Shown here: piece by piece, positions 25,356-34,012 of the stretch | How the letters are laid out: each line of letters starts with the position of its first letter | Position numbering within the stretch: position 1 is the first letter of the stretch | NCBI GenBank assembly: GCA_034430215.1 | Contig: DAOUFE010000027.1 | Coordinates: forward strand, 61,754 to 125,753 | Reading direction: 5' to 3' | Length of the DNA: 64,000 nucleotides | DNA from: UBA4782 sp034430215 | Lineage (GTDB): Bacteria; Chloroflexota; Anaerolineae; Anaerolineales; Anaerolineaceae | Notes under the pieces: generated by a model | Seen by the model: only the letters and a program-made list of their open reading frames with translations | Told to the model about the DNA's origin: nothing | Database searches by the model: none | Position numbers and translations under genes: made by a program

Positions 25356-26633
25356 TTATTTTTCCGGTGAGATACGTTCGATCCCACCCATCCAGGGTTT
25401 CAATACTTCTGGGATCAGAATGCTGCCATCTTCTTGCTGATAATTTTCCAGGACACTGATCAAAGTACGTGGCAACCCAAGACCTGAGCCATTTAATGTA
25501 TGAACAAACATAGGTTTGCCACCATTCGCCGGGCGGTATTTGATGTTTGCGCGCCGAGCTTGAAAATCACCTACATTTGATACTGACGATACCTCAAGCC
25601 ATTCATTGCAGCCAGGCGCCCATACTTCAACATCATAAGTGATTGTGGCATTGAAACCCAGATCACCTGTGCAGAGCTGAACAATGCGATAAGGTAAACC
25701 TAATCCTTCACAGATGGATGTAGCATCAGCCAGCATTTTCTCTAGCGCCATGTCAGATTCTTCAGGCTTGCAGAACACATACATTTCCACTTTATCAAAT
25801 TGATGCCCGCGCTTGATGCCGCGAATATCTCTGCCAGCGCTCATCTTTTCCCGTCTGAAACAGGGAGTATAAGCAGTGTACCGGATAGGTAAACTTGCCT
25901 CATCCAATACTTCCCCTATATGCAAACCAGTTAATGGAACCTCTGCGGTAGGCACCATCCAGAAATCTTCTTCCGCATCATGGTAAAGATTATCAACAAA
26001 TTTTGGGAGCTGACCTGAAGCATAAAGAGTATCTGCTTTGACCATGAAAGGGGTGTATTGTTCACGATACCCCTGGCGAATATGCATATCCAGCATCCAG
26101 GAGATCAATGCCCTTTGTAACCGAGCTCCCGCCCCACTGAGCACATAAAACCGCGATCCGGTGATTTTTACACCCTGATCGAAATTGATAATGCCCAATT
26201 TTGGACCCAGATCCCAATGGGGTTGTGGGGTAAAAGAAAAATGCTTCGGCTCACCGATAGTTTTTACCACCTGATTCTCTTCTTCACTCTTCCCTATGGG
26301 GGTGATATTCGATGGGATATTGGGTATACGTGAAACCAAATCGGATAAGCTGGTTTCCACCTGGCGTACTTTTTCATCAAGCGCAGCAATTCGTTCACCT
26401 ACCAGGCGCATATCTTCAATTCGCTGTTGTCTTTCTTTTGCATCTTTTGTCTGACCGATTAATCGAGAAACAGCATTGCGTTCAGCTTTAAGGGTTTCCA
26501 CTTCCACCAGCAGAGCACGGCGCTGCACATCCAGCTCCAGTACCTGATTGACAACACTAGAGTCCATTTGTCGCTTTTCTAGTGATTGACGTACAATCTC
26601 TGGCTGTTCTCGAATAAGATTAATATCCAACAT
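25356..26633 (-). CDS. serS: Seryl-tRNA synthetase
   Basis: A 425-residue class IIa synthetase that charges tRNA-Ser. It has the N-terminal coiled-coil tRNA-binding arm (about residues 25-105), then the catalytic core with motif 2 (CFRREKMSAGRDIRGIKRGHQF) region and the C-terminal motif 3 (NGSGLGLPRTLISVLE). MLDINLIREQPE is the standard N-terminus, so I use ATG 26633, seven bases after GGAG. A strong promoter and a terminator-like leader hairpin lie upstream, suggesting regulated read-through. Confidence 0.96.
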   Translation of the reverse strand: MLDINLIREQPEIVRQSLEKRQMDSSVVNQVLELDVQRRALLVEVETLKAERNAVSRLIGQTKDAKERQQRIEDMRLVGERIAALDEKVRQVETSLSDLVSRIPNIPSNITPIGKSEEENQVVKTIGEPKHFSFTPQPHWDLGPKLGIINFDQGVKITGSRFYVLSGAGARLQRALISWMLDMHIRQGYREQYTPFMVKADTLYASGQLPKFVDNLYHDAEEDFWMVPTAEVPLTGLHIGEVLDEASLPIRYTAYTPCFRREKMSAGRDIRGIKRGHQFDKVEMYVFCKPEESDMALEKMLADATSICEGLGLPYRIVQLCTGDLGFNATITYDVEVWAPGCNEWLEVSSVSNVGDFQARRANIKYRPANGGKPMFVHTLNGSGLGLPRTLISVLENYQQEDGSILIPEVLKPWMGGIERISPEK

Positions 26634-26643
26634 GAGCATGCTC

Positions 26644-26687
26644 CGCAAAAAAGAAATAAGAAACTCTTCGTCACAAACTACGAAGAG
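26644..26687 (-). promoter_or_regulatory. Candidate attenuator in the serS leader
   Basis: On the minus strand, CTCTTCG (26687-26681) pairs with CGAAGAG (26670-26664) around a 10-nt loop, then a U-rich run of about 18 bases (TTTCTTATTTCTTTTTT) follows up to the ribosome-binding site. This is an intrinsic-terminator layout inside a leader of about 68 nt. The leader is too short for a T-box. The control mechanism is unknown. Confidence 0.55.
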
Positions 26688-26707
26688 GTATTTGTGTGTT
26701 TCATTGG

Positions 26708-26735
26708 ATTATACCCGCCAGAAGAGGTGTGTCAA
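26708..26735 (-). promoter_or_regulatory. serS promoter
   Basis: On the minus strand, a perfect -35 TTGACA (26735-26730) and perfect -10 TATAAT (26713-26708) with a 16-bp spacer. It lies just after the stop of the response-regulator gene, so serS has its own strong promoter. The transcript should start near 26701. Confidence 0.85.
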
Positions 26736-26749
26736 GCAGGGCAGGTATT

Positions 26750-27451
26750 CTATACTTTATGCTCGGAAGATTTTTTCTTTGTTGGATGAGGTTCAATATC
26801 CAGACGATACCCCACCCCTCGGATAGTTTTAATAAACCTGGGATGTCTTGGATCCTCTTCAAGTTTTTGTCGCAACCAACTGATATGCACATCTAAAGGG
26901 CGTGTATCGCCCACGTATTCAGTTTCCCAGATCTGTTGAAAGAGTTCCTTCCGGTCGATTACTACGCCGGGTTTTTCCAGAAAAGCCTTTAATAATGCAG
27001 ATAACCTTGGAGTCAGCTTTGCCTGTCTCCCTTCACAACGAGCTAAATGTTGTTCGATATCTAATTCCATGGGACCAACCCCTATGGTGCTTTTCTTATC
27101 ATTAGGGATAAAAGTGCGAATGCGGTTTATCAATTTTGGTAGAGTAAAGGGTTCTACCAAAATGACTTCCGCATCGAACTTATCCTGTGCATTCGAATTA
27201 TGATCTACCACTACAATGATTGGAATTTTGGGGGATTTTTCGTGTAACGATTGGCAAATACGTTTGCCATTTGTTCGCATGGAAGCGGAATCAACTAAAA
27301 TCACATGAGGTTGTACCTCATCCAACAATTGCAAAGCAGCATTCCCGTTGGGAACACTGTATACTTCATATCCTTTTTTTACCAGTCCAATCTGAAAAGA
27401 TGGACGGGGAGAGCGTTTACCTTCGACAAGTAGAATCGTTGCTTTCATCAT
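26750..27451 (-). CDS. OmpR-family response regulator with degenerate receiver
   Basis: A 233-residue DNA-binding regulator: receiver domain about residues 4-115 and a winged-helix domain about 125-220 (LTPRLSALLKAFLEKPG, then RPLDVHISWLRQKL and IRGVGYRL). The receiver keeps the phospho-acceptor D54 (LVDSAS) and one acid (E10), but the second acid is Gly (ILLVEGK), the conserved Lys before the Pro-Phe is Glu (LVEPF) and the Thr/Ser position is Asp/His (VVVDHN). It may not be controlled by phosphorylation. No histidine kinase is adjacent. Confidence 0.85.
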   Translation of the reverse strand: MMKATILLVEGKRSPRPSFQIGLVKKGYEVYSVPNGNAALQLLDEVQPHVILVDSASMRTNGKRICQSLHEKSPKIPIIVVVDHNSNAQDKFDAEVILVEPFTLPKLINRIRTFIPNDKKSTIGVGPMELDIEQHLARCEGRQAKLTPRLSALLKAFLEKPGVVIDRKELFQQIWETEYVGDTRPLDVHISWLRQKLEEDPRHPRFIKTIRGVGYRLDIEPHPTKKKSSEHKV

Positions 27452-27813
27452 AAAATCATTGACCTAATGGATAAATTTATAATGTCAAAGAATTACCTGG
27501 CAAAAATAATTGTTAACAGTCCATTCTAAAACCATTATTGTAAACCTCAAACGAACAGAAAATTATTCCCCTGAAATCCCCCATTCAGTATATAAAATTT
27601 TATCATCGCTAATCATATGGAGGAATAATTATTACAAATTGTTAAAATATTATACTTTGTTTTGTTAAGAATCGGAATACCTTAACAAAACCGAATTGGC
27701 TTTTTTAGTAATAATTAATTTACAATTCTTCAATAATTAACAGTCCATACAAAATTAATATAACTTTTTTGGTCAAAATTAATTGGACTGCTGTATTTAT
27801 TTAAAATTAACCT
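27452..27813. other. AT-rich intergenic region with repeats, about 360 bp
   Basis: No gene is seen. An inverted repeat (GTTTTGTTAAG 27659-27669, CTTAACAAAAC 27681-27691, 11-bp perfect arms) is followed by a T-run. The word TAACAGTCCAT occurs twice (near 27508 and 27737) and its inverse TGGACTG near 27784. The region separates a divergent regulator and an aldo/keto reductase stop, so it may hold the regulator promoter and a terminator. Confidence 0.45.
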
Positions 27814-28818
27814 TTACCAGGGTAGGTTTAGTGATTCACCTGCTGCAAGCAAAGCATTATCCCGTTCAGCAAGCAAAGCAGCTATTTCGTCTTCATCCTG
27901 ACTGGTTAGGGATATATCACTTGCCTGAATGGTTTCATCTAACTGAGATGGACGCCGGGCTCCAACAATTGTGCCTGTTATTTCCGTCCTTCGAAGCACC
28001 CAGGCAATAGCTAATTGAGATAATGAACAACCCATTCTTTCTGCAATGGGTTTAAGCCCGTCTACTAACGCAAGGTTGATCTCCAACCGCTTCCCCTGAA
28101 ATTCAGGATCCGCATGGGTCCGCCAATCCTCTTTCTCCATGTTTAATAATCGCTCTCTTGTCAGTTTACCAGTTAATAAGCCGGAGCGCATCGGGCTATA
28201 CGTGATCACTCCAATTTGATTTTCAGCGCAGAACGAAAGCAGTTCATCTTCTACACCGCGAACCAGCATACTGTAGGGAGGTTGGTAAGATGCAACAGGG
28301 TGGATCGCCTGACATCGTTTGATCTGCTCAATACTAAATATTGAAACCCCACCGTATCGTACCTTTCCTTCTTTTATCAGATCAGCGACTACACCCCACC
28401 CCTCTTCAATATCTTCATCAGGGAAAGGCTTATGGATTTGATAAAGATCGATAACATCCACTTTTAATCGCTTCAAACTGTCTTCAGCTTCTTTCCTTAA
28501 GCTGTCTGCTTTGAGGACACACTCGAAATTCCAGCCATCTGCCCCTGTTTTTAAGCCACCTTTTGTGGCAATAAATACTTTATCGCGTTTTCCTGCTATT
28601 GCTCTCCCAACAACTTCTTCAGCATGACCATACCCATAAGCAGCTGCGGTATCGATCCAGTTCATACCTAGATCCAGTGCGTGGTGAATAGTGGAAATTG
28701 AATCCTGGTCTTCTTGACCAGCCCATCCATAGGACCATTTCTCACCACCAAATGCCCATGCACCTAAACCCATTACAGAAAGAGAAAGGTCTGTAAATCC
28801 TAATTTTTTATAACGCAT
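27814..28818 (-). CDS. Aldo/keto reductase
   Basis: A 334-residue NAD(P)H-dependent reductase of the AKR superfamily, closest in look to the YajO/Tas-like group. The catalytic tetrad is visible as Asp and Tyr in DTAAAYGYGHAEEVVG, Lys in VFIATKGG, and His in IYQIHKPF; the NADP pocket segment GARRPSQLDE is C-terminal. The substrate is unknown. I use ATG 28818, with GAGGTG eight bases upstream, rather than GTG 28827 inside that site. Confidence 0.9.
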   Translation of the reverse strand: MRYKKLGFTDLSLSVMGLGAWAFGGEKWSYGWAGQEDQDSISTIHHALDLGMNWIDTAAAYGYGHAEEVVGRAIAGKRDKVFIATKGGLKTGADGWNFECVLKADSLRKEAEDSLKRLKVDVIDLYQIHKPFPDEDIEEGWGVVADLIKEGKVRYGGVSIFSIEQIKRCQAIHPVASYQPPYSMLVRGVEDELLSFCAENQIGVITYSPMRSGLLTGKLTRERLLNMEKEDWRTHADPEFQGKRLEINLALVDGLKPIAERMGCSLSQLAIAWVLRRTEITGTIVGARRPSQLDETIQASDISLTSQDEDEIAALLAERDNALLAAGESLNLPW

Positions 28819-29101
28819 AAGATTCACCTCATAGAAGAATAATTCTTTGTGATTCTAGCGAAATGCGGACTTATTGACAAGTGAATTCTCACTTTCATAG
28901 AGACGCAAATCAATAAATAACCCGGATAAAAATTTGTTTTCATCAAGATGGATATAATTAATTTAGTGGGTGATCTTTAAAACTTTCATGGTTGAGAAAA
29001 TAATTCATGAAACGTTTGACCATTCCAGTTCTTCATGAAATCCAATTTCATTTATAGAAACTGCATCATAATTTTCACATTCTATCAGCATGGAGGGATC
29101 A

Positions 29102-30247
29102 ATGAGTAAAAAGGATTTGTATGCAGAATTGTGTAAGTACTATGAATTCATGTTGGGGGAAATTCCGAACAAAGAAAAATTCATTGAAGCACTCAAGCAA
29201 ACCATTAGCGAAGATGAACTTAAAGTATTTTTCCTTCTGCCCTTCAGTGGCAGTATTCTTCACGAGAAATTGGTGGCTAAAGCATCGAAAGTGAATATTT
29301 CTGAAAGTGAAATGATAAAAGTTTTAAAACGCATTGCACCAGAAGGGTATATTCTTTCATATGATACCCCTGCTGGACGTAGTTACGAACGCGGCAATCC
29401 GGTTTTTATGACAGAGCAACAGGTTCGCAAGCAATCAGATTCGAATGCAAGGACAATATTTGCAGAGTTTATGGATACTATGATCGAAAGTTCTTCGGTA
29501 TCCAATAAAAATAAAACACCCTATTATCGAGTCCTTCCGGTAGAGCATACAATAACCGGTAAGCCAATCGAAGAAACCATCACACTGGATATACCCGTTC
29601 CAGATCCACGACAGGTACTCCCAATCGATGTAGTTACAGAGATGGTCAAAACTCAATCAGTTGTTGGTGTAGCAGAGTGTTTTTGTCGAAAAGCCCGAAA
29701 GGTGGTAGGAAAAGAATGCTCCCATCCTTTGGAAACTTGCTTCGTATTCAATGAATTTGCAGAGGGTTTGATAGAGTGTGGATTAGCGCGAAAGACAACA
29801 ATAGATGAAGCCCTGCAAATACTCAGACATTGTGAAGAAGTAGGCCTGGTTCATAACGTAGATAATGCTGAAGGTCACTTACGTACCTTATGCAATTGTT
29901 GTACCTGTTCATGTATTGTGTTGAATGTGATTAAAAAAGGTGGAACAAATGCAGGAGCTCCTTCTCGTTTTCTAGTTGATCATGATGAAGCAAAATGCAT
30001 CGCTTGTGAAGAATGTATAGATATCTGTCCGACAAATTCTATACATAAAGAAGATGGCAAGATAGTATTTAACCCTACGACCTGTCTTGGTTGTGGTTTA
30101 TGTACGTCCAAATGCAAGCAGCATGCTAATCACATGATAGAGCGAAAAAAGTACCCTCGAATCTACCCAACCCATAAAGATCTCTGGAATCAGATTGGAA
30201 AAGAATCCATCATAGGAATCTTAAAGGATAAAGTTCTTGGAAAATAA
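29102..30247 (+). CDS. Iron-sulfur protein with winged-helix-like N-terminus and two [4Fe-4S] clusters
   Basis: A 381-residue protein. The N-terminal 120 residues look like a small helical, winged-helix-type domain (EDELKVFFLLPF, then ILHEKLVAKASKVNISESEM). The middle has a Cys-rich region beginning AECFCRKARKVVGKECSHP and continuing with LCNCCTCSC. The C-terminus is a two-cluster ferredoxin domain, CIACEECIDICP and CLGCGLCTSKC. It may be an electron carrier or redox-sensing protein; similar proteins occur in anaerobes. The start ATG 29102 has GGAGG upstream. It is monocistronic as far as I can see. Confidence 0.75.
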   Translation: MSKKDLYAELCKYYEFMLGEIPNKEKFIEALKQTISEDELKVFFLLPFSGSILHEKLVAKASKVNISESEMIKVLKRIAPEGYILSYDTPAGRSYERGNPVFMTEQQVRKQSDSNARTIFAEFMDTMIESSSVSNKNKTPYYRVLPVEHTITGKPIEETITLDIPVPDPRQVLPIDVVTEMVKTQSVVGVAECFCRKARKVVGKECSHPLETCFVFNEFAEGLIECGLARKTTIDEALQILRHCEEVGLVHNVDNAEGHLRTLCNCCTCSCIVLNVIKKGGTNAGAPSRFLVDHDEAKCIACEECIDICPTNSIHKEDGKIVFNPTTCLGCGLCTSKCKQHANHMIERKKYPRIYPTHKDLWNQIGKESIIGILKDKVLGK

Positions 30248-30471
30248 AAAAGAAGCAAACAGGTAGTCCTTTACACTTAAGTAAATTCGTAGCAATAGAT
30301 AATAAGTTAATTTTTTAACCTGGAGAAATATATTGAATTAAAGAAAAACCATGTGCGTTCAATAAAGACAAAACACAATAGTTGTAAACCGTGTGAAGAA
30401 AAGTAGCGAAACGGTGGTATAAAGAAATTATTATCCAAATAACTGTGATAATTTCCTTGTAATGGAATCCT

Positions 30472-30500
30472 TTGACGGAATCCAACAAAATGATTATAAT
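30472..30500 (+). promoter_or_regulatory. Promoter of the S1-domain protein gene
   Basis: TTGACG (30472-30477) and TATAAT (30495-30500) with a 17-bp spacer. The start of transcription is expected near 30507, leaving about 27 nt of leader with AGGAG before ATG 30534. Confidence 0.85.
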
Positions 30501-30533
30501 CACGGTTTGCAACTATCAAAACAGGAGTAATGT

Positions 30534-31370
30534 ATGGAAATGGGCGTTCAGGCAACAGATGCAGGAACCATTAAACCAAAAATGCAATTCACAGGAAAGG
30601 TAACAAAGATCAGCCTGGCTGGCGCCCTGGTAGACATTGGTACCAATCAACCTGCAGTAATGCATATTTCACAAATGGTACCCCAAAAAGAAGGTGAACA
30701 AATCCGTAAAGTGGAAGATGTTCTTAATATAGGACAGGAAATCACCTGTTGGGTGCGCCGCGTACGTGAAAATCGGGTTGAATTAACCATGATCAAACCT
30801 CTCGCGCTTGAATGGCGTGACATCAAACCCGGTATGTCAGTAAAAGGGAATGTTGTACGGTTAGAGAAATTTGGCGCATTTATCGAAATTGGCGCTGAAC
30901 GTCCTGGACTTGTTCATGTAAGCGAGCTTTCGCATGAATATGTACGTACCCCTGGTGATATCGTAAAAGAAGGGGATGAAGTTGAAGCCCAGGTTCTCGA
31001 AGTCGATCGCCGCAAGAAACAGATCAAATTAAGCATGAAAGCTTTACAACCCATTCCTGAACCTGTTCAGGAACCTGTAAAAGAAGAAGATCATAGTGCA
31101 GCTGATTTTGAACCGCATGGCAAAGGCAGCAAGCATGGAAAACAGAGCAAGTCTGAAGAAGTAATGGAACTTACTCGCAATGAGGCAGGTGATATCATTT
31201 TACAGGGTGAGCCAGAATTAACTGCAATGGAAATTGCCTGGCGTGAGGCTCAATTTAAAGCAAAATCCCGCCGTCAGGAACAAAAAGCACGCCGAAAGAA
31301 ATCATCTGATATTGAACAAGATGATATTCTGTATCGAACATTGGAGCATAAAAGTCGATCAGGGCAGTAG
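30534..31370 (+). CDS. S1 RNA-binding domain protein
   Basis: A 278-residue protein with two S1 OB-fold repeats, about residues 12-90 (KVTKISLAGALVDIGTNQPAV) and 98-170 (GNVVRLEKFGAFIEIGAERPG), then an acidic/basic Lys-rich tail with a conserved ELTRNEAGDI segment. It resembles short ribosomal protein S1 homologues or general RNA chaperones that bind single-stranded RNA; true rpsA in most phyla has four to six repeats. The C-terminal low-complexity tail is unusual. It precedes pyrG, separated by a strong hairpin. Confidence 0.85.
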   Translation: MEMGVQATDAGTIKPKMQFTGKVTKISLAGALVDIGTNQPAVMHISQMVPQKEGEQIRKVEDVLNIGQEITCWVRRVRENRVELTMIKPLALEWRDIKPGMSVKGNVVRLEKFGAFIEIGAERPGLVHVSELSHEYVRTPGDIVKEGDEVEAQVLEVDRRKKQIKLSMKALQPIPEPVQEPVKEEDHSAADFEPHGKGSKHGKQSKSEEVMELTRNEAGDIILQGEPELTAMEIAWREAQFKAKSRRQEQKARRKKSSDIEQDDILYRTLEHKSRSGQ

Positions 31371-31415
31371 CTTTGAGAAAGTATCCTGATTTAAGTTTTT
31401 TTGAATAAACATCCC

Positions 31416-31449
31416 GGTGGGGAGAGCCAACAAAATGGCTCTCCCCACC
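31416..31449 (+). terminator. Strong hairpin between S1 protein gene and pyrG
   Basis: A perfect 14-bp inverted repeat (31416-31429 with 31436-31449) around a 6-nt loop. The sequence after it (TCTATTG) is only weakly U-rich. It may terminate the upstream transcript or act in the pyrG leader 38 bp before ATG 31488. Termination is the simpler reading. Confidence 0.55.
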
Positions 31450-31487
31450 TCTATTGTAAAGAGCTTTATTGATTTTAGGAGGACACC

Positions 31488-33113
31488 ATGAAAGCCAAAT
31501 TTATATTTTTCACCGGTGGCGTAGTCAGTTCAGTTGGAAAAGGCGTAACTGCTGCTGCCATTGGTCGTTTGTTAAAAGAACGTGGGTATAAAGTTGCTGT
31601 TCAGAAATTAGATCCCTATATTAATGTCGATCCTGGTACCATGAGTCCATATCAACATGGTGAGGTATATGTTCTAGACGATGGCGCTGAAACCGATCTA
31701 GATCTGGGTCATTATGAGCGTTTCATTGATGTACGATTAAGCAAGGTCTGCAATATCACCACCGGTCAGGTTTATGCTGAAGTAATCAGCAAAGAACGCA
31801 GAGGTGATTATTTAGGAGGAACCATTCAGGTTGTTCCTCACATTACAAACGAGATTAAACAGCGCATTGGCATGGTTGCCAAAGAAACAGGCGCCGAGAT
31901 AATTCTCGTCGAAGTGGGCGGAACAGTGGGTGATATTGAAGGACAACCTTTCCTGGAAGCCATTCGTCAGTTGCGCAGTGATCTTGGACGCGAAAACACC
32001 TTATACATCCATGTAACCTGGTTGCCTTATATTGGCGCGACTGATGAATTAAAAACGAAACCCACACAACATTCAGTACGCGAGCTTCGCTCCATCGGCA
32101 TCTCACCAGATATGATCATAGCTCGGTCAGATTATCCAGTAGATGTATCATTGCGAGAAAAAATTGCCCTTTTCTGTGATGTTGACCTTAAAGCAGTAGT
32201 ACCTATGGAAACTGCTAAGATCCTCTATGAAGTTCCCCTCCTGCTGGAAAAAGCCCAGGTAGCTGACTACATATTAGATCGATTCAAGATGGAACCCCGG
32301 CAAAAACCGGACTGGAGCGAATGGGAAAATCTGGTAGCTGAAGTTAAAAGAGAAAAACCCGTCATCAAAGTAGGTTTAGTAGGGAAATATGTGGAACTGC
32401 ATGACGCTTATATGAGCGTACGGGAAGCCCTCAAACATGCCGCCCTTCATTTAGGTGTTGAATTGGATATCAGTTGGATCTCTTCCACTGATCTCGAAAA
32501 AGGAAAAAGTTGGGATGAACTACGAAAAGTCGATGGTATCATCGTTCCAGGGGGATTTGGCAGCCGTGGAATTGAAGGAAAAATTCAGGCAGCTCATTTT
32601 GCACGAACCGAAAAGATCCCCTATTTGGGTCTATGCCTGGGTATGCAATTGATGGTTGTCGAATTTGCTCGAGAAATCTTAAATGATGAAGAAGCAAATT
32701 CATCAGAGTTCGATCAAGGGACCAAGAATCCTGTCATCGATCTGCTTCCCGAACAACGCGAAATTAATGATATGGGCGGCACAATGCGCCTTGGATTGTA
32801 TCCATGTGAGCTAGTACCAGGTTCGATTGTTGCAAAAGCATATGGAACCAACCAGGTACAGGAACGGCATCGTCATCGATTTGAATTCAACAATGATTAT
32901 CGTGAGCAATTTGAAGCGAACGGAATGCGATTCTCCGGCTTATCACCTGATGGGCGGCTTGTCGAAATTGCAGAACTTGCTGATCATCCATTTATGGTTG
33001 GTACCCAATTCCATCCTGAATTCCTATCCCGCCCCAATCGCCCGCATCCTTTGTTCGCTGCTTTTGTGAAAGCGATCTGCGAACATAGCGGTGTCAACTA
33101 TAAAAAACAGTGA
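31488..33113 (+). CDS. pyrG: CTP synthase
   Basis: A 541-residue enzyme that aminates UTP to CTP with glutamine. The N-terminal synthase domain starts FFTGGVVSSVGKGV with the P-loop and has the conserved DPYINVDPGTMSPYQHGEV segment. The C-terminal GATase I domain has the nucleophile Cys in LGLCLGMQ and the catalytic His-Pro-Glu in FHPEF. It is full length and complete. AGGAGG lies ahead of ATG 31488. Confidence 0.97.
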   Translation: MKAKFIFFTGGVVSSVGKGVTAAAIGRLLKERGYKVAVQKLDPYINVDPGTMSPYQHGEVYVLDDGAETDLDLGHYERFIDVRLSKVCNITTGQVYAEVISKERRGDYLGGTIQVVPHITNEIKQRIGMVAKETGAEIILVEVGGTVGDIEGQPFLEAIRQLRSDLGRENTLYIHVTWLPYIGATDELKTKPTQHSVRELRSIGISPDMIIARSDYPVDVSLREKIALFCDVDLKAVVPMETAKILYEVPLLLEKAQVADYILDRFKMEPRQKPDWSEWENLVAEVKREKPVIKVGLVGKYVELHDAYMSVREALKHAALHLGVELDISWISSTDLEKGKSWDELRKVDGIIVPGGFGSRGIEGKIQAAHFARTEKIPYLGLCLGMQLMVVEFAREILNDEEANSSEFDQGTKNPVIDLLPEQREINDMGGTMRLGLYPCELVPGSIVAKAYGTNQVQERHRHRFEFNNDYREQFEANGMRFSGLSPDGRLVEIAELADHPFMVGTQFHPEFLSRPNRPHPLFAAFVKAICEHSGVNYKKQ

Positions 33114-33433
33114 TTATCATTTATGTTAGTGAGTATATTACCAGGTCTTCTCCTGGCGATCGGCAGACAAGAAAAATAAGAAGAAAATTTAGGATGATTT
33201 ATTAAGCATTATGGAAGACACAGCCCTTTTGTCGGTTGGGATGCATTGAAACAAATCAAGTAGTTTTATTTCCACCAAGTATATAAAAGTGCTGGTCTGA
33301 AATTCAGACCAGCACTTTTTCATGCATTTCGGGGTGTAATTTACTGAATAACCGGTGTCTATCCTCCCCTGATCTCTACCTGAAAGAGCAAGTAATTTCT
33401 CTTCTCATCAGAGAGGAGGAACCGAATGAGGAG
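33114..33433. other. Intergenic region of about 320 bp after pyrG
   Basis: No gene is recognised. It holds a short CCAGG hairpin (33141-33156) and the strong terminator described separately; otherwise it is AT-rich and unremarkable. Confidence 0.4.
33285..33320. terminator. Bidirectional Rho-independent terminator between pyrG and peroxiredoxin
   Basis: A 16-bp perfect stem (33285-33300 with 33304-33319) with a 3-nt loop, preceded by A and followed by T runs, so it can terminate transcripts from both converging sides (pyrG and the peroxiredoxin). Confidence 0.9.
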
Positions 33434-33910
33434 CTATTTTGTCAGATTTATATGATCCAAGGCTTGCAATAAATCGATATTCTTTGGTATATCAGACATC
33501 GCTTCAGAGTAATAAGAATATTGGATTTTTCCCTGTTTATCCACAATGAAGATAACCGGTAACCTACCCAATTCAAACATATCAGCTTCCTGACCATACT
33601 TTTCAGCGACTTGTGATTTGTAATCGGTAAGCCCAATGAAGTGGATGTCATTCTCCATCCAATACCTTTTAAAGGTATGCGGTCCATCGGGACCGATTGT
33701 TATGATTTCTGCATCCCGTTGCTGAAATTCGTAGTAATCCTGTTTTAACTGTGCCAGTTGAGAACGGCAAAAAGGACAGACAAACCCTCGCAAGAATACG
33801 AGAACAATGTTTTTCCTTCCACGAAATTTACTTAACTTGACAGGGGTAAAATCTGCATCCTGCAGTTCAAAATCGGGTGCCATACTTTTGAGGGAAAGCC
33901 GTTGTGTCAT
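33434..33910 (-). CDS. Peroxiredoxin (AhpC/TSA family)
   Basis: A 158-residue thioredoxin-fold peroxidase. The active-site region reads RGFVCPFCRSQL, with a C-x2-C pattern at the usual peroxidatic position, and the AhpC/TSA N-terminal segment APDFELQDADFTPVKLSKFRG precedes it. The C-terminal half is complete (FIVDKQGKIQYSY). It removes peroxides using a thiol donor; it is most like the thioredoxin-like TSA group rather than 2-Cys AhpC. No ribosome-binding site is obvious at ATG 33910. Confidence 0.9.
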   Translation of the reverse strand: MTQRLSLKSMAPDFELQDADFTPVKLSKFRGRKNIVLVFLRGFVCPFCRSQLAQLKQDYYEFQQRDAEIITIGPDGPHTFKRYWMENDIHFIGLTDYKSQVAEKYGQEADMFELGRLPVIFIVDKQGKIQYSYYSEAMSDIPKNIDLLQALDHINLTK

Positions 33911-34012
33911 GAATAATGACTCCTCTTTATTACGTAATCAATTATATCTTAGAGAAAAGGTTCCTGTCCGTCAAGTCTTAATAGTCTAATTTGACGCATC
34001 TTGTCATATTTG

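Noticed and set aside
26640..26735. A T-box riboswitch for serS.
   Set aside because: The leader is about 68 nt, far shorter than a T-box, and no T-box core sequence is seen.
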